Below, in pieces: positions 1 to 11,491 of a DNA stretch of 64,000 bases. The notes under the pieces are model-generated. The model worked only from the letters and a program-made list of their open reading frames with translations, searched no databases and was not told the DNA's origin. Source of the stretch: Clavaria fumosa (lineage: Eukaryota; Basidiomycota; Agaricomycetes; Agaricales; Clavariaceae); the NCBI GenBank assembly GCA_951802425.1, contig OX637794.1, forward strand, positions 3,534,001 to 3,598,000. Direction: 5' to 3'. Positions within the stretch are counted from its first letter, which is position 1; each line of letters begins with the position of its first letter. A program made the position numbers and the translations under genes.

Positions 1-2
1 AG

Positions 3-461
3 GTTCAACTCCAGCCAATGGACCAGGACTCCTGAGTCCTTCTCTGCACTCAACTCCACCTGTCAGAACAGTGTCTCAAATTTCGCGAAGAACTCCAGTG
101 CCATCATGGCACCCTGTTTCAACCTTGCAATATTGGCAAGGGCAGTCATATGGTCATTCGGGTCATCAAATGCCTGCTTCATCTCATCCACAAACTCTGC
201 CCAGGTTCCGGCCTTGCCACTACCCAGGATCTCTTCTGCCTTCATATTTGCCCATTCTGCAGCAAATCCATCTCCAACAATTTTGCTCAGAGCAAAGAGG
301 ACCTTCACCAGGTCCACAGCATAGGTAGTCAGGTTTGCCATAAACAGGAGGCAAAGGGATTGGAGGAATGTACAGAAGTTCCTTTTCTGCCCATCAAAGG
401 GGGCAACAGCTAGGTCCAGCATTCTATAGCACTGTAAAATAAAGTTCCGGGCCTTGGGCAC
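3..461 (-). pseudogene. Ty3 family B gag fragment
   Basis: Retrotransposon Gag capsid region. Landmarks shared with the gag genes at 53063-54400 and 58975-60294 are the APFDGQKRNF block, the AEWANMKAEEIL block and the ARLKQG...FFAKFET block. The frame is open from 461 down to an in-frame TGA at 63-65, where the sister copy encodes Arg; a CGA to TGA transition explains it. The homologous frame continues to base 3 (VHWLELN). The zinc knuckle would lie beyond the window edge. Non-functional as it stands. Confidence 0.85.
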
Positions 462-930
462 TCAGGATTTCTTCAATCTCTTAGCAGTCCTGTCATCTTA
501 GGCTGCTCTTCTATGTACTTATGTACTATAGAACTCTTATTCTTGCTAGCATGGGGCCCAAATGGTGTTCCAGGTGGTCACTCCACAACTCTTAATGAGT
601 TGCCTGTGTGCCCTTCTGACAATGGTCACAGAGCAAGGGCCCTGTCCACTGGACCAGGAAACTACTAGAAAGACTATGTAGAGGGCCATTCCTTGCCCTG
701 TACACTACACAATTCACTGGGAGGAGTATGGTGGCTGTGCTCCAGTTTGGGTCATGTGTATCTATACACAGTAAAAATTTCATGTGGTTCTGTTGCACAC
801 CACAGGCAGGGTAAAGAGATAGAGGATGATAGGGGCTGAGCTGTAACAATGTGTCACAGTATGAAATTAAGGGTCCAGGCTAGCTGGGTTAGGACACAGG
901 GCTAGGGCAGATGGGCAGATCTTAGTATTA

Positions 931-1204
931 TATCAGACTGGGTCTCACACAACTTAAGGGTAAGGTCATGACAGGGGAAAAGAGTACAAAAAAGGAAAAG
1001 GCGAAGTACTTATAGCAAATGCTTTGGCACTTGCTGGCATTCCCATGCTCGGACCCTCAGTTCACGTGACATGCCCAGGCCTCAGGTCATGTGATCTTAT
1101 GATTATGTAGTCCCACCCCAGCACAGGTCATGTGACCTTCTGACAACCCTCCCCAGTTTCTCCACAACTCCTCTTTGGGATGGCTTATGTAAGCAATCCT
1201 AACA
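931..1204 (-). repeat. 5' LTR of truncated Ty3-B element
   Basis: Reverse complement of the LTRs at 52107-52410 and 58145-58448, about 30 bp shorter through an internal deletion near the predicted transcript start. It ends TATCAG/CTAACA rather than TGTCAG/CTGACA, through point changes. Several CA[CT]GTGAC-type motifs are present at 1060-1140, partly decayed to CATGTGA. Confidence 0.85.
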
Positions 1205-1239
1205 GAAAACCCTGGAAACACATTCAAGGTATCTAAATA

Positions 1240-1385
1240 TCATATCCTGAGGTGCCTTGAAATGTATTACTATCATTGTTGCAAAAGAAAAAGTCATTAA
1301 ATAATGAACCTTGCCATTTGATCCCATAGAAAGCTATTTCATTACATCTGACTAATAAATTTACTTCTTGCACCTCAGGATATGA
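1240..1385. repeat. Short inverted-repeat element, MITE-like
   Basis: A perfect 16-bp inverted repeat, TCATATCCTGAGGTGC at 1240-1255 and its complement at 1370-1385, encloses ~115 bp of AT-rich sequence without coding capacity. No clear target duplication was found, so it may be a MITE remnant or a chance hairpin. Confidence 0.4.
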
Positions 1386-1654
1386 CCTGTGGATTTTTCT
1401 AGTGCATTTTCAGCACCTGAAAAGCTCATATTACCTCACACAGATCACAAACTGCAAAATGTGGTGCAAAAACCAACATTCTTATCTTGTGATAATTACA
1501 AGATTTTGATGGTCTGGGCACCTCAGGCAGGGTCAGTTGTGTGGTAAATCTGAAAAGATCTCACTGATTGACCCAGAATTGAGTGAGATATGACTCAAAA
1601 GTTTTTTGGTCAAATTTTTTGGTTTCAGTCACATGGCTAGCTTTTTTGCAAACA
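1386..1654. other. AT-rich stretch, no gene seen
   Basis: No open frame or RNA gene can be supported. Parts (1540-1600, the words ccagaattga and gagatatg) resemble 38870-38905 inside the Harbinger-like MITE, so it is probably an old relative of that repeat. Confidence 0.4.
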
Positions 1655-2379
1655 TGTCACGCTCCTAACAAGGTTAGCGGCGAAGGGGTTAGCGGAGCGG
1701 AGCGGAGATATTCTATCGGAGTCTGGTCGGAGTCCGATATCGGAGAAACGGAGAAGTAAACATGAGGAAGAGAGACTTATGGGACTGCGGCCTCAATGTA
1801 TGTGTTGTGCCACCGTGTATATACGTGTCCCTATTTATCAAACAAGAACAATACCTAAGGGAGGATCAGAACACAAGTCAAAACTCCGAAGTTGATCAGA
1901 GTCCATTGGAGTTGGTCGGAGTTGATCGGATGACGTGGAGAACGTCGAGGACGATGAGGACGAAAGCTCAGAGATGTTTTTAGGATCAAGAGACGTTAAT
2001 ATTCGAACTGAGGAGCAGGGAGATACAGGTGGAAACTTATACTGCAAGGACAGAGTATAGGAGTAATGTGAAACAATGTACTTATCAAATTACTAGGAGA
2101 GTTTCACCACTTGTGCCTGTGCAATTTTCTTGGAACAAAGAAACAACAACAAAAGCGACTCCCATGGGTCAAGGGTATCCTCTCAGTAGTGAACAGAATG
2201 AGGGGATGGAGGGAGAAGGTTCTAGAACAAAGTCCGAATGGTCCGAAGGTCGGCAGAGTAAAGTCCGATGAAGATGCGGAGCGGGGCGTACGGAGTTACG
2301 GCGGAGTGGATCGGAGTTGGTACGGAGCTCGGAGTCCGGGGCGGGGATAGTGCTTATGCAAGCGGATGGGGTCGTAACA
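1655..2379 (-). mobile_element. Solo LTR of Ty3 family A
   Basis: A 725-bp LTR (TGTCACGCTCC...GTCGTAACA on the + strand) matching the LTRs of the two family-A elements at 13200-20976 and 27978-35951. It is flanked on both sides by the perfect 5-bp duplication AAACA (1650-1654 and 2380-2384), so it is a true insertion reduced to one LTR by LTR-LTR recombination. It is the least decayed family-A LTR here and carries roughly 22 CGG triplets on the + strand, clustered at both ends. The predicted self-primer complement (atattcgaact) is intact at 1999-2009. Confidence 0.93.
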
Positions 2380-2640
2380 AAACAGCTGTAAAGCCTCCCT
2401 TTAGTGCTATTTCAGTAATACTAGGATGTAGCTTAAACAATAGTAGAACCAGCTTGAGGGAGTTATTTCCTTCTGTCTTTATGCATATAAGGGTAACAAG
2501 GCAGTGGGAATTCAATGGTAAAGACTGTTTGTTTGTGCAGTTCTTCGTTCCTACTGTAGAGCCATTTCTTTCCCTCTTAGTGTCACCTTTCATAGCTTAG
2601 GTCATATTGGGAGTAAGTTTACATGGGTGAGTAGTACAGA

Positions 2641-4144
2641 ACAGGTAGAGGACTAAGAGTGGGCATAGGGAATGATTGAAGAGACTGTTAGGGCCTGTCC
2701 TGTCTTGTAAGTAATGCTGAAGGTTGACTTGTTGGTGAATGGTCCTGGAAACTCGCTAAGACCAATCAACTGTTGAGCACAGTTGATAATGCTCGGTCCC
2801 GGAAGGTCATGAGGACATCTGAGAAAATGTGAGAATGAGGGGAGACAAGTAGAGAGGAGGGAGACATCGCTGAGAAGGTTGTGAAGTCAGTAGACAAAGT
2901 GTAGAGAGAGAAAAGGATGAGTTGAGAGAAATAGGTAATGCTGAGAAGGTCGCAAAATCGACTGATGAAGCGTGAAGGAAGAAACAGATGAGGAGGGAGA
3001 AATAGACAATGTTGAAAGAGTTGTGGGTAGTCGTGATGATGTTGAGAGGTGTATCGGTGAAGGCAATGACTTTGCCAACCGATGAGAGAACCTACAGGGT
3101 TCGAGAGATCAGTACCAAGATGAAGGAAAGGAAATACTTAAGTCGCACGAGTTGTATGAGTGCGGAGAACAAGTTAGAATGAAGCAGAGTGTATCTTGGT
3201 GTTGTCAAGGTCACCAAGCGAGACAAGACCTATCAATCACAGTGGTTCCAAGCTCAAAGGACGTAATAGCCTCAAGCTTAAACCAAAGTGCATCAATATC
3301 AAGTCTACCATACTGTATGTACATGCAAGACTTATATACGTGCATACAAAGAGTATAACAGAAAAGGAAAAGTACAGAGGTTGCCAAGTGACAGAACTAT
3401 AGTAGTACAGGGTATGGTCAGTCATAAAGTGACTATGGACATGTTCTACTAAGGTCGCGAGGGGTAAAGGAAACATAGGTAAGGTTGCAAACCTGACTGG
3501 TCATGGGTCATGACTTAGTTAAATAATCATATGAGTAACTATAACTACAAGGAGGTGCTTTGGTCATAAGTATCATAGTTATAGATGACTGGGGAGAAGA
3601 AAGGAAGCATAATTTGAAGTAGTGCTCAACTGGTCATCGGCAATGTGTTTCATTGTTAAGGTCATGAGGTCCATGCGTGTGGTCACGTGGATGGCAGTAG
3701 TGATGCAGGTGACACTTGGGCGGGAAATCACATGGGTAACACTGGTAACAGTCGTAATGCTGATAACGTATTGGTGCTGGTAGTGGAAGTGCTGAAGATG
3801 CCACATGGCAAGTCACATGCCGACTGAAGAAGATGCATAAGGGCATGTTGCGTGTCAAGGTGGTGGGTCCAGGTAAAGTACATGCATGGGTGAGGCAAAG
3901 AGAGATGTTGCAAGTATGGCATGGTGGTCGCAAGTGTCATGTGAATGTGGGGGAGGTCGGGGAGGCTTCCGGAAGAGGAAGGCGGGTTTTGGAAGTGCGT
4001 AGGGTGGTCTGCGAGGTGGTGAGGGGGTGTCAGGAGGTGTTAGGGTACTTGAGTACCTATAGTACTTAGCCCCTTGGACAGATAATCCAGGCAATTATGC
4101 GTCTCTTCAATACATTCCTATGCTCTTTCTAGGTCCTTTACCCA
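2641..4144. repeat. Dispersed repeat-C, copy 1
   Basis: Shares long blocks with copy 2 (40791-42341, 48225-48427 and 61461 onward): the 'cgctaagaccaatcaactgt' block, a tandem ~71-bp array, the block at 3196-3335 (repeated at 42200-42340), and 3340-3545 (repeated at 48227-48427). Because copy 2 adjoins a Ty3 pol end and LTR, repeat-C may be the 5' half or leader of a non-autonomous Ty3-D derivative. No credible protein. Confidence 0.65.
2815..3065. repeat. ~71-bp minisatellite in repeat-C copy 1
   Basis: Three to four degenerate tandem units, each built around 'gagaaggtcgcgaagtcgac', then 'gatgaagcg', then 'gatgagttgggagaaat'. The same array with about four units is at 40850-41165, so the tandem structure pre-dates dispersal of the repeat. 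Confidence 0.7.
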
Positions 4145-4407
4145 TACTGTACTACTCACCCATGTAAACTTACTCCCAATATGACATAAGCTATGGAAAG
4201 TGGTACTAGGACGGAAAGAAATGGTTCTACAGCAGGGACGAAGAACCGCACAAACAAACGGTTTTTACCATTGAATTCCCACTGCTCGTTTACCCCTATA
4301 TGCATAAAAGCAAAAGGAAGTAACTGTTATTCACTTGCTCAGGCTGGTTCTACTGCTGTTTAGGCCATACTCTAGTATTACTAAAATAGCGCTAAAGGGA
4401 GGTTTTA

Positions 4408-6444
4408 AATGGAATGTCTGAACAGACAGAAATGTCGGGAAGGTCTGTAAGGTCATACCCGCGAGTTTACGAGAGACGTGGAGCACTTGCGGCTGAGCTA
4501 CAGGGTCGCGAACTCGCTGGTGCGAGTTTGGCACCACTCTGGCATTGTGGGGCAGTCCCGATCATGATCGGACCTCGATCGAGTGATTGAGGACCAACAG
4601 TTCGGCCCAGTTCTCACGGTGGTGAGGGCAGCGATCAGAAGTGATGGCCGACGCTGCCGCTCTTCCAGATATGGACTAGTCATCCTCACAAGCAGACTGT
4701 GTACTCGCAACCTTTGTGCGCAGTCCCTCGGCCCTCCCCTTGTCTCCCTTTGTACTAGGGTGTTACTAGCATGTATTTGGCATAGAATACAGCTGAAACA
4801 CATGCTAAATAGGGTTAGTACGCTTAATTATGACTAGTCTGGGGGAGATAAGAGGAAACAGAGGAAGTATAGATGAGATAACAACGCGATCAAGGCCAGG
4901 AACGTCGCAGAAAGTCGCGGAAAGTCGCGGAACATCGTAGAAGCGATCGGGGGTGATCGTGGGGTCCTTCCCCACAATCCCCGATGACCGGAACCCAAGA
5001 AATGAGTCATCATGACTCATTTTGATTATATGTAGAACCTTCGAGAAGGAATATCTCAATGAAGACATGAGATATAATTATGATTTTGCCTGATATGTAA
5101 AGCCAGTGAAGTCTCCTTAATTTAGAGTCCTTAAACGGTATGTTAGGATTACTAGTTAAGGAGCTATGTTGAATCTTTCCAAATGTAGTAGATATGCGAA
5201 TTTGAGTATAAATAGCCGACGGAACCTCGCGTTCTAGGCATCATTACCTACCCATACATCGATTACACTATCCTCTAAGAGGACTAAGTCTGAGTCTAGC
5301 TCCCCATGGAGCTAAGGACATATTTAGCTAAACTAAGGACAGGGTCTAGTTAAGCTAAATGTAGTATCTACCGACTAAGGACTTAGTCTAGTCAAATGAT
5401 CTGGGTACCCAAAGGTACCCAGGCTTCGGACGAGCCGCCCTGTGCCGGCTCCCCTCGGCGCGGTAAGTATTGAACAAGATATGAATATTTTGGTATAGGG
5501 TACAAGGTACTCTACTGTACAATGTATCAATGTATTCATCAGAGTAAGTAGTGAATAACTAGCCAAGTATTGAGAATTGAGAGAAGGTTTATAGAGCTAG
5601 AATGGTCTACAAAGCCAGGAGAATCTCATGAACTCTTTAGCTCAATTCTCCCTTCACTGGTTAGCTAGTTATTCACCATTCGATTTTTGACCTATCTATG
5701 TTGATTTGGCTTAAGTGTACAATACCTATGGAGTGGTCAGTCATTGAGCCATAGTGTCAACCTGTGGAGTGATACCAGGTTGAGGCAGACTATGGGGGTC
5801 AATGGCTAAGCCCATGGGATGTTGTGACTTAGGTTACTAATAATAATAATATCTGCCCAAAGCAATGCCTTGCTAGCAGTGTTGGTTCCAATACTGTTAG
5901 CAGGAAGGTATGGAACTGGAGGATCTACTAGTCCTGTAGACCAACTGCATGAGGAATTGAGGACCTGTCTGAGTTATTATGACTCTCAGTGACTCATTTC
6001 TGACTGCACCCAGTACCAGATCCATAACAGGAGGTCTGTAGGTGATGATAGAGTTGAATTGGATAGGTAAAAATGGATGGGTCCTGACAGAGACACATAA
6101 GGTGCTGAACCACTTGCTCAAGGGGCTAGGTACTATAGACCATTAAGTACCCTAACACCCACCCACTTTGAATGAGCTATTCCAGCCAGCAGAAGAGGAG
6201 GAAGGTGAAGAAGATAGTAGCTGCCCTGAGAATGATGAAGATTTTATAGCATCAGTAGCATCAGTGGATTCAATGTTGACAGGCTCAGTGAGATCCCATG
6301 TGAAATGCCATGATCCCATGAACATGTGGCACACCAAGGCCAAGCCCAAACATGGGCTTTGCCTCAATTAGGAATGAATGCAGCATTGCCTCTGGCTTGC
6401 AGTGGCATTGCTGTCACTTGCAAAATTTAGTCAGATTGTGTATA
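4408..6444. other. Intergenic, no gene recognised
   Basis: No frame with family resemblance or convincing splice pattern. It contains the small inverted repeat at 5551-5676 and a TATA-like 'gagtataaatag' at 5205 that might mark an eroded LTR, without detectable partner or target duplication. The part next to 6445 may be the eroded C-terminal tail of the hAT gene. Confidence 0.5.
5551..5676. repeat. Small MITE-like inverted repeat
   Basis: GTGAATAACTAGC at 5551-5563 pairs with its exact complement at 5664-5676, and an inner pair GAGAATTGAG/CTCAATTCTC continues the stem. Total length is about 126 bp with no coding capacity. Confidence 0.55.
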
Positions 6445-7165
6445 CTAAGGGACTAGCAATGACTCCAGCATGATGTCCAGCTCTGGTTCAGCCCCTTCCT
6501 CACCTCCAGCATCTGCCTCTATCAGATCATACATCTCAAGCTCTTCATTTAACCCATGCAAAGTGTATTGCTTGGTCTGGCTGACCCAGTACTCATTTTC
6601 AGAATTGAAAAGGACTCTGACCTTGATTTTATCATTGTGAGTGACTGAGATATCCATGCCCAACACACTGTCCTCATCTTTGTGAAGCTGTTGGATCCAA
6701 TTTTGAGCAATGCTTGCAAATGACACAGTCCTGCTGGCCTCAGAGGTGGGTGTAGGCACAGATTCAACCAGGGACCCAGAAGCCTCAAGCTCTAAGTGTG
6801 GTGTAGCTAGGGTTGGCAGAATGGGAGTTTGGGAGGTTAAGTGACACTTGAGGTGAGTTTTGACAGTCCCATCCCTCAAATGCTCATCCCAAAGGTGCAA
6901 TCAAAGTTTGGCCAGGTCTGTCATAGCTTTTCCCCTGAGTTGTGAGTGAAGTTGGTTGAGAATCAAGCCAAATGCACTGAAGAGGTATTCACAAGATGCA
7001 GAATTCACACAGATAGATAGTATACAGCAAGCAAGTTGACAAAGGGGGGTGACAGTGGAACCAAAGGCCATACCCCCATACATTTTCAAAGGGTCAGCAG
7101 GTTCACCTTGGCTGATTTGTTAGCTTTGAGAATGAACAAGGGCAAGAACATACCCACACTTCAGC
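6445..7165 (-). pseudogene. hAT transposase, C-terminal dimerisation region
   Basis: The minus strand encodes the typical hAT C-terminus: ADPLKMYGGMAF, then LACCILSICVNSASCE, then LFSAFGLILNQL, then LHLWDEHLRDGTVKTHLKCH. In the family this region mediates dimerisation and carries the W and E/R residues near the catalytic core. The frame is broken by a TGA just before the DEHLRDG block (about 6900, likely a former CGA) and by a TAA upstream of ADPLKM. The N-terminal BED and DDE parts are absent, so this is a dead fragment lying just downstream of the NTPase gene on the same strand. Confidence 0.85.
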
Positions 7166-7279
7166 AGCATGCCCAATTTGTGCACACCATTCGAAAGCAT
7201 TGGTGTTGCCATCCAGTCAGACGAAATTACACTTCTGTCGCATTCAACAGCTATAATAAAAATTCATGGGAGTGCACAT

Positions 7280-10200
7280 TTAATTCTTCGCTTTTCCCTT
7301 CCCCTTCCGTTTCCGGTTCCGCTCTTTCTGGCCCCTACCTTGCAATGGTTGTCCTTGTCCATTTCCTGACGCTGATGCTCCCAACCCACCAAACCACGCT
7401 GTTGCTGACGCATGTCCATTCAGCAAGGGTAACATCTGATGAACTAAATCAAGACACTCTTGCCGAGGGTGGTGGGTGAACAATGCATTTTTTGTGCCTT
7501 CAATCATCCTATGAATATCAGCCTTCATTTGGTCATTGAGATCTCTGTATGCAGCCAGCCCCCGAAAATCAATCTGGTAGCGTGGGGCGGCTTCGCAACG
7601 TTGTTTTCCTCGGAGTTCACGGGTTGGGCCAAGCGCGCGTACACCTTCATTTTTGGTTATACCATAGCAATGGACCGCGGCAATATATGGCAAATTCTGG
7701 CCTTGTGTGAATACACCAAGGATCTCAGCAGATCGGATCGCAACGGTTCCAGGGTCTTCCAATGGGCTTGTCTTATCCTGCTCCAATGCCATTGATGTCA
7801 ATTGTGCGGAGATTCCGTGGTCCGGTATGGAAAAGATGATGGGAATTGCACGGTCGGTTCGCATCTGGTTTAATTGGCAGACAATTGCTGTCCCTCGGAG
7901 CCAAGCGGCCCAACCGTAGCAATCTTGCATTGGCGTCTCGTCATTTGCTTTGCCATAATGAGAAAAATGGAAGTAGGCATCCGCAAACGCTTCTTCGAAC
8001 GGCCTTGATATGTATTCCTCCGTGAGGTTTGAGTGGTTGGCAGGTACAGAGTTCCTCACAACTTTCCAGGCTTCATCGGTGAGGAGCGCTTTGTAGTAAT
8101 CCACGACTTTCACAGGCGTCTGATACTTGAGTTCCCGTTTATCTGGCGTGCTTTCGATAGCACGATCCATTGCGAAAATGCTCAAAGCACGACCCAGCAG
8201 CTCTCCGATGGTACCCTGAGGTAGCAACCCCCTGTCGACGAACCCCACAAGGAGATCCCATACATTCATGTACGGCACCCTGCTACCATGGACGTCAACG
8301 GAAGAATGCATCAGTTGAGCAGATGCCTCAGCAATGACTGGCTCAGGGGATGATCCAGACACAATTGTCTCCCAATCTTGACTAACAGAGTATAGAATTC
8401 GCATATGAGAGCGAACTTGATCTTCTTCGTATTTTCTCGCCATTGAAGCGGTGGGAGAAAGGTCAAGAAGAAGTCGGGCTGACAGAATAGCGATGGATGA
8501 CGCATCCAGGATAGAAGGTGCCACGAGTTTATCCCGTCCAGAGAGCTTCATTCGCGCGACGCGCATCAGTTCAAGACCAATTTGCTCCGAAGATTCCTTT
8601 CCCTCTTCCAGGCGAGATGTAAATGTTGCATGAAACCTAGAATATCAAGGTGAGGATGTCATGACTCTCCAAAGTTAGAATGGACGTACAGGGGACGCCC
8701 AAACCTTGCAGCAAATCTAAACGAACCAACAGAAGCTAGAGTTTCCTTCCCAGGAATAAGGCGATCTTCAATGATATGGACGTCGAAGGGAAGCTCTGTG
8801 AACGGGGCTGGAAGAACACGATCTTCGGATTTTTCTCGCAGAGAATCTGCAACCGCCTTTGATGGAGCAAGTTTACTGACGCTGCTCACGGTGGAAAGAA
8901 AGACCACACAAAAGGGATATTTGACCAACTCACTCAATACAGACTTCAACCGTGAATATAGTGTATAGGAACTCCGAGCGTCCTCGGTGCGTGCAGTGAA
9001 AAGGGTATGCACCTCGTCCATCGAAATTATGAGAGGGCAAGATGTCTCGGGTGGCCAATCGGTGCAATACGTCTTTAGGGCGTTCAGAGTGAGCCCGAAC
9101 GCTTCCCAAGTCTCCGCCGGAGTAGCAACTTTGCCATTCGTCTTCTTGATAACCTTTGCATAGAATAAATTTCGCTCCTCCTGGTGCCCAAAAAAATCGT
9201 AGAATTTATTCGCCACTGTTGAATATGTTGCATTTGTCCCTTCGGTCCCTCCGTCTCCTTCGGTCTCTTCGGCCCCTTTGGTCCCTTTGAATGTTTCGAG
9301 CAAGCATCGTACTTCGTCGAAAAGAGAACGCAGGAATGATCTCAAGTAGTCTTTGCACTCTTCCCCCCTATCTGTGCTTGGGGCTCCAAGGAGAAAGTCG
9401 CGAACCGCAGTATCTGGCGGAGGATATGCTAAATTCTCGGATGTCAGCGAACTGATCCGTGTGTAGTCAATGTCTCGTACCAAAGGAGTCAGCACCAAGA
9501 TCTTCACGGATGCACAATGGGAGAAGTATCCGCTCCTTTGCAATTGCATCCACCGTTTTGGATTTCCCCATTCCCGAAGATTGGGTGATCGTGAGAATCT
9601 TGGCATAGTTGGATTTTTCATCCAAAGTATGGACATCGTCCACCGCTCTGAGTAAGGCTTTGTGAGATTGGCCGATGTAATCTGATCTCCAGGCGCTGAT
9701 AACAGCTGAATAACACAGCATCGGTGAATGAGCGCCTAACAGACCATTGACAAACTTACCGTCCTCTAGTGCAGGGGGAATGGTATATGAACGCGGGAAT
9801 AGACCACCGAAGACATGACGACTTACTATATCCTACTGGAACGCCAATGGCTTCTCTGGAAATGGTGTTGCCCGTTGATAGGCGTAGAATCTCTGTGTAT
9901 GCGTCAGATATTATCTAGTATTCTTTGAACTGCGGATATCGCACTCAAGTTTCGTATATCCCTGAACGTTCTAGCGTTCCATGCGTCCTCCAGCTGCTCC
10001 ATTAATTTCGGATGCTCCTGGAGCAGCGCCATCGCTTCGTCGTTTTCTCTGAACTTCGGGTCGAGTTTCCCTTCGGAGACCGATACAATCTTTCCGAGAA
10101 GAACGATAGCATCTCTTTTGTTGAAGGTCTCCCAACCCCCCGTGGATTCGACAAAATCAAGCACTGACTTGTCTTGGCGGGTGTGGGCGGTATCATCGAG

Positions 10201-10311
10201 GTCATTAGGCACTTCTTCCAGAGTCGTCTCCAGACGCTTTCGAGAGGGTCCAGCCATTGGAGGGTCGGCCTGAGAACTGGATCTCTTGAGACTGCCAGAA
10301 GGTTGGTTCAT
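7280..10311 (-). CDS. Multi-exon P-loop NTPase of an Agaricomycete accessory family (possibly Crinkler-like)
   Basis: The only host-like gene in the window. Exon 4 runs 8636-7280, exon 3 9428-8690, exon 2 9705-9481; introns 8637-8689, 9429-9480 and 9706-9759 have GT...AG ends, 52-54 nt, and phases that rejoin the frame. Further coding continues above 9760. A likely first exon starts at 10311 (MNQPSGSLKRSSS) and reaches about 9904, but its junction to the next exon is unresolved. Walker A is SSGMGKSKT in exon 2; Walker B is PLIISMDEVHTLF in exon 3, followed by a VVFLSTVSS strand with a sensor-like Ser/Thr. Exon 4 is a ~430-residue domain I do not recognise, ending in a basic GKGKAKN tail. Similar NTPases occur in CRN-like proteins and in large repeated families of agaric fungi; I see no N-terminal LFLAK-type motif or signal peptide. 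No stop codon interrupts the exons, unlike its surroundings. Confidence 0.75.
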
Positions 10312-10439
10312 ATGAGAATCGAGATCGAGGTTAGCGGAGTTGCAATTGTGGCAAAGCCGCAGCACTACTATTACAGCTGTTTCAAATATTTGGAGACTGT
10401 GGCACAATGCACTTTTTTTCACTTAAAAGTAGTTTAGTC

Positions 10440-11046
10440 ATTACTCTATCAATTCTCAAGATATCAATGAGTGAAAATACCCATTCTTCATGAAAAAAGG
10501 AGCTCTAGAGCCTTGCAAAAAGAATGGAGTGATTTGGTTGAATTTTGAGAAAGTTCATGGAAATTTTCAAATGGCAATTTCTCATCCAATTCTCCTTGGA
10601 TTTCCATGATATTATACTCATTCTGTAGGCAATGATGAGCTGGAGGGCATGGTAAAAGAGTTGAAAAATATTTTATCAATATTCACATTGTTATCAGCAA
10701 ACTGAATTTGTACATGGCCAGAAATAATAAGGACAGTCAGAGTCAACATTTCAATGACAATTTAGCAAACAATTCAGGGAGTGATCTACATTTGCCTGAA
10801 ATGCCAAAAGTCCAAATCATTGCTGAAGCAGTGAAGTGGTCCAAGAGCCACTTCAACCTTGAAATGTGCTTCAATTCTTTGTGTGATTTGGTACCTAGCT
10901 AGAGTGCCCCTAATAAAATTTCTTACTTCTGTGCCCTGCTGTTACCATATGATGGTAAAACGAGAGGTCAAGAAGACAGCATGAGCTCAAGAGCCCCCCT
11001 CATCTCATGAAAGTGATGATGCTGAACTCAGCAAGCCAAAGTGCAA
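10440..11046. other. AT-rich intergenic stretch, no gene seen
   Basis: Short frames only, none with family resemblance. It lies directly upstream of the NTPase gene and probably holds its promoter; no TATA box at a convincing distance was identified. Confidence 0.4.
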
Positions 11047-11147
11047 CATCAGGAAAAGTGTGAAGTGACTTAGGCAGTCTTAGACCTGTCTTACTGTCAT
11101 TTTCACAAAAGCTTATAAATCACAAAACCCATGACTTTCTGATGACA

Positions 11148-11449
11148 TTGGATGTCTATTGGACTATCGGTGCGGCATGTACACTTACCTTTTGACTTTT
11201 GATCTCTGTTGTGCCCTTCTTGCTCATTTACACTCCTGCGATGCTATGCGGATCCCCTTGCTTTCTTCTCTTGCGGATCTTGCCTAGCATACTTGTCCTT
11301 CTTGACCTGCTCCGCTCATATCCTTTATATAGTTCACTCTGTTGTATCCTGGAGGTTCATGCTCTTCGTCTCACTCGCGTGAACCTCTAGGCCAGTACAG
11401 TTACATTGCTATATACACGCTCTTCGTCTCACTCGTGTGAACCTCTAGG
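11148..11449 (+). repeat. Copia 5' LTR
   Basis: Starts TTGGATGTCTATTGGACTAT and ends CCTCTAGG; matched by 38416-38731. It contains a tandem duplication of a ~33-bp unit ('ctcttcgtctcactcg...gaacctctagg') whose borders form a GGTTCACGC/GCGTGAACC hairpin, and a 'tttatatagttc' TATA-like element near 11327. Confidence 0.85.
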
Positions 11450-11491
11450 CGCTGCTGTGAGATTATGAGACCCGTGGCAGGTTCACTCGAC

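Larger units (their letters stand above)
1..1204 (-). mobile_element. Ty3/Gypsy family B element, 5' part, cut by window edge
   Basis: This is the 5' LTR, leader and gag start of a minus-strand chromovirus whose remainder lies left of base 1. It aligns in reverse orientation with the complete family-B element at 52107-58448: the LTR, the leader containing the phrase 'accctagccccgtg'-like tract, and the gag open frame all correspond. The LTR is degenerate and has lost the stretch that acts as self-primer in the complete copy. The right flank after 1204 is gaaaa; the matching flank is outside the window, so the TSD cannot be tested. Confidence 0.85.
2390..4407. mobile_element. Element with ~255-bp inverted repeats around repeat-C
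   Basis: The segment 2390-2640 recurs in reverse complement at 4145-4407; shared landmarks are 'ggagtaagtttacatggg' and 'tgcatataagggtaa'. The arms are clearly diverged. The interior is dispersed repeat-C. No transposase was seen. It could be a non-autonomous long-TIR DNA element, or two inverted copies of one repeat that trapped repeat-C between them. The solo LTR sits just outside the left arm. Confidence 0.6.

Noticed and set aside
5141..5480. Possible LTR starting TGTTAGGATTAC with TATA at 5205
   Set aside because: No partner, no matching end and no target duplication found in the window.
7036..7479. 147-codon plus-strand frame overlapping the NTPase 3' end
   Set aside because: Shadow frame antisense to the NTPase last exon and the hAT fragment; no family resemblance.
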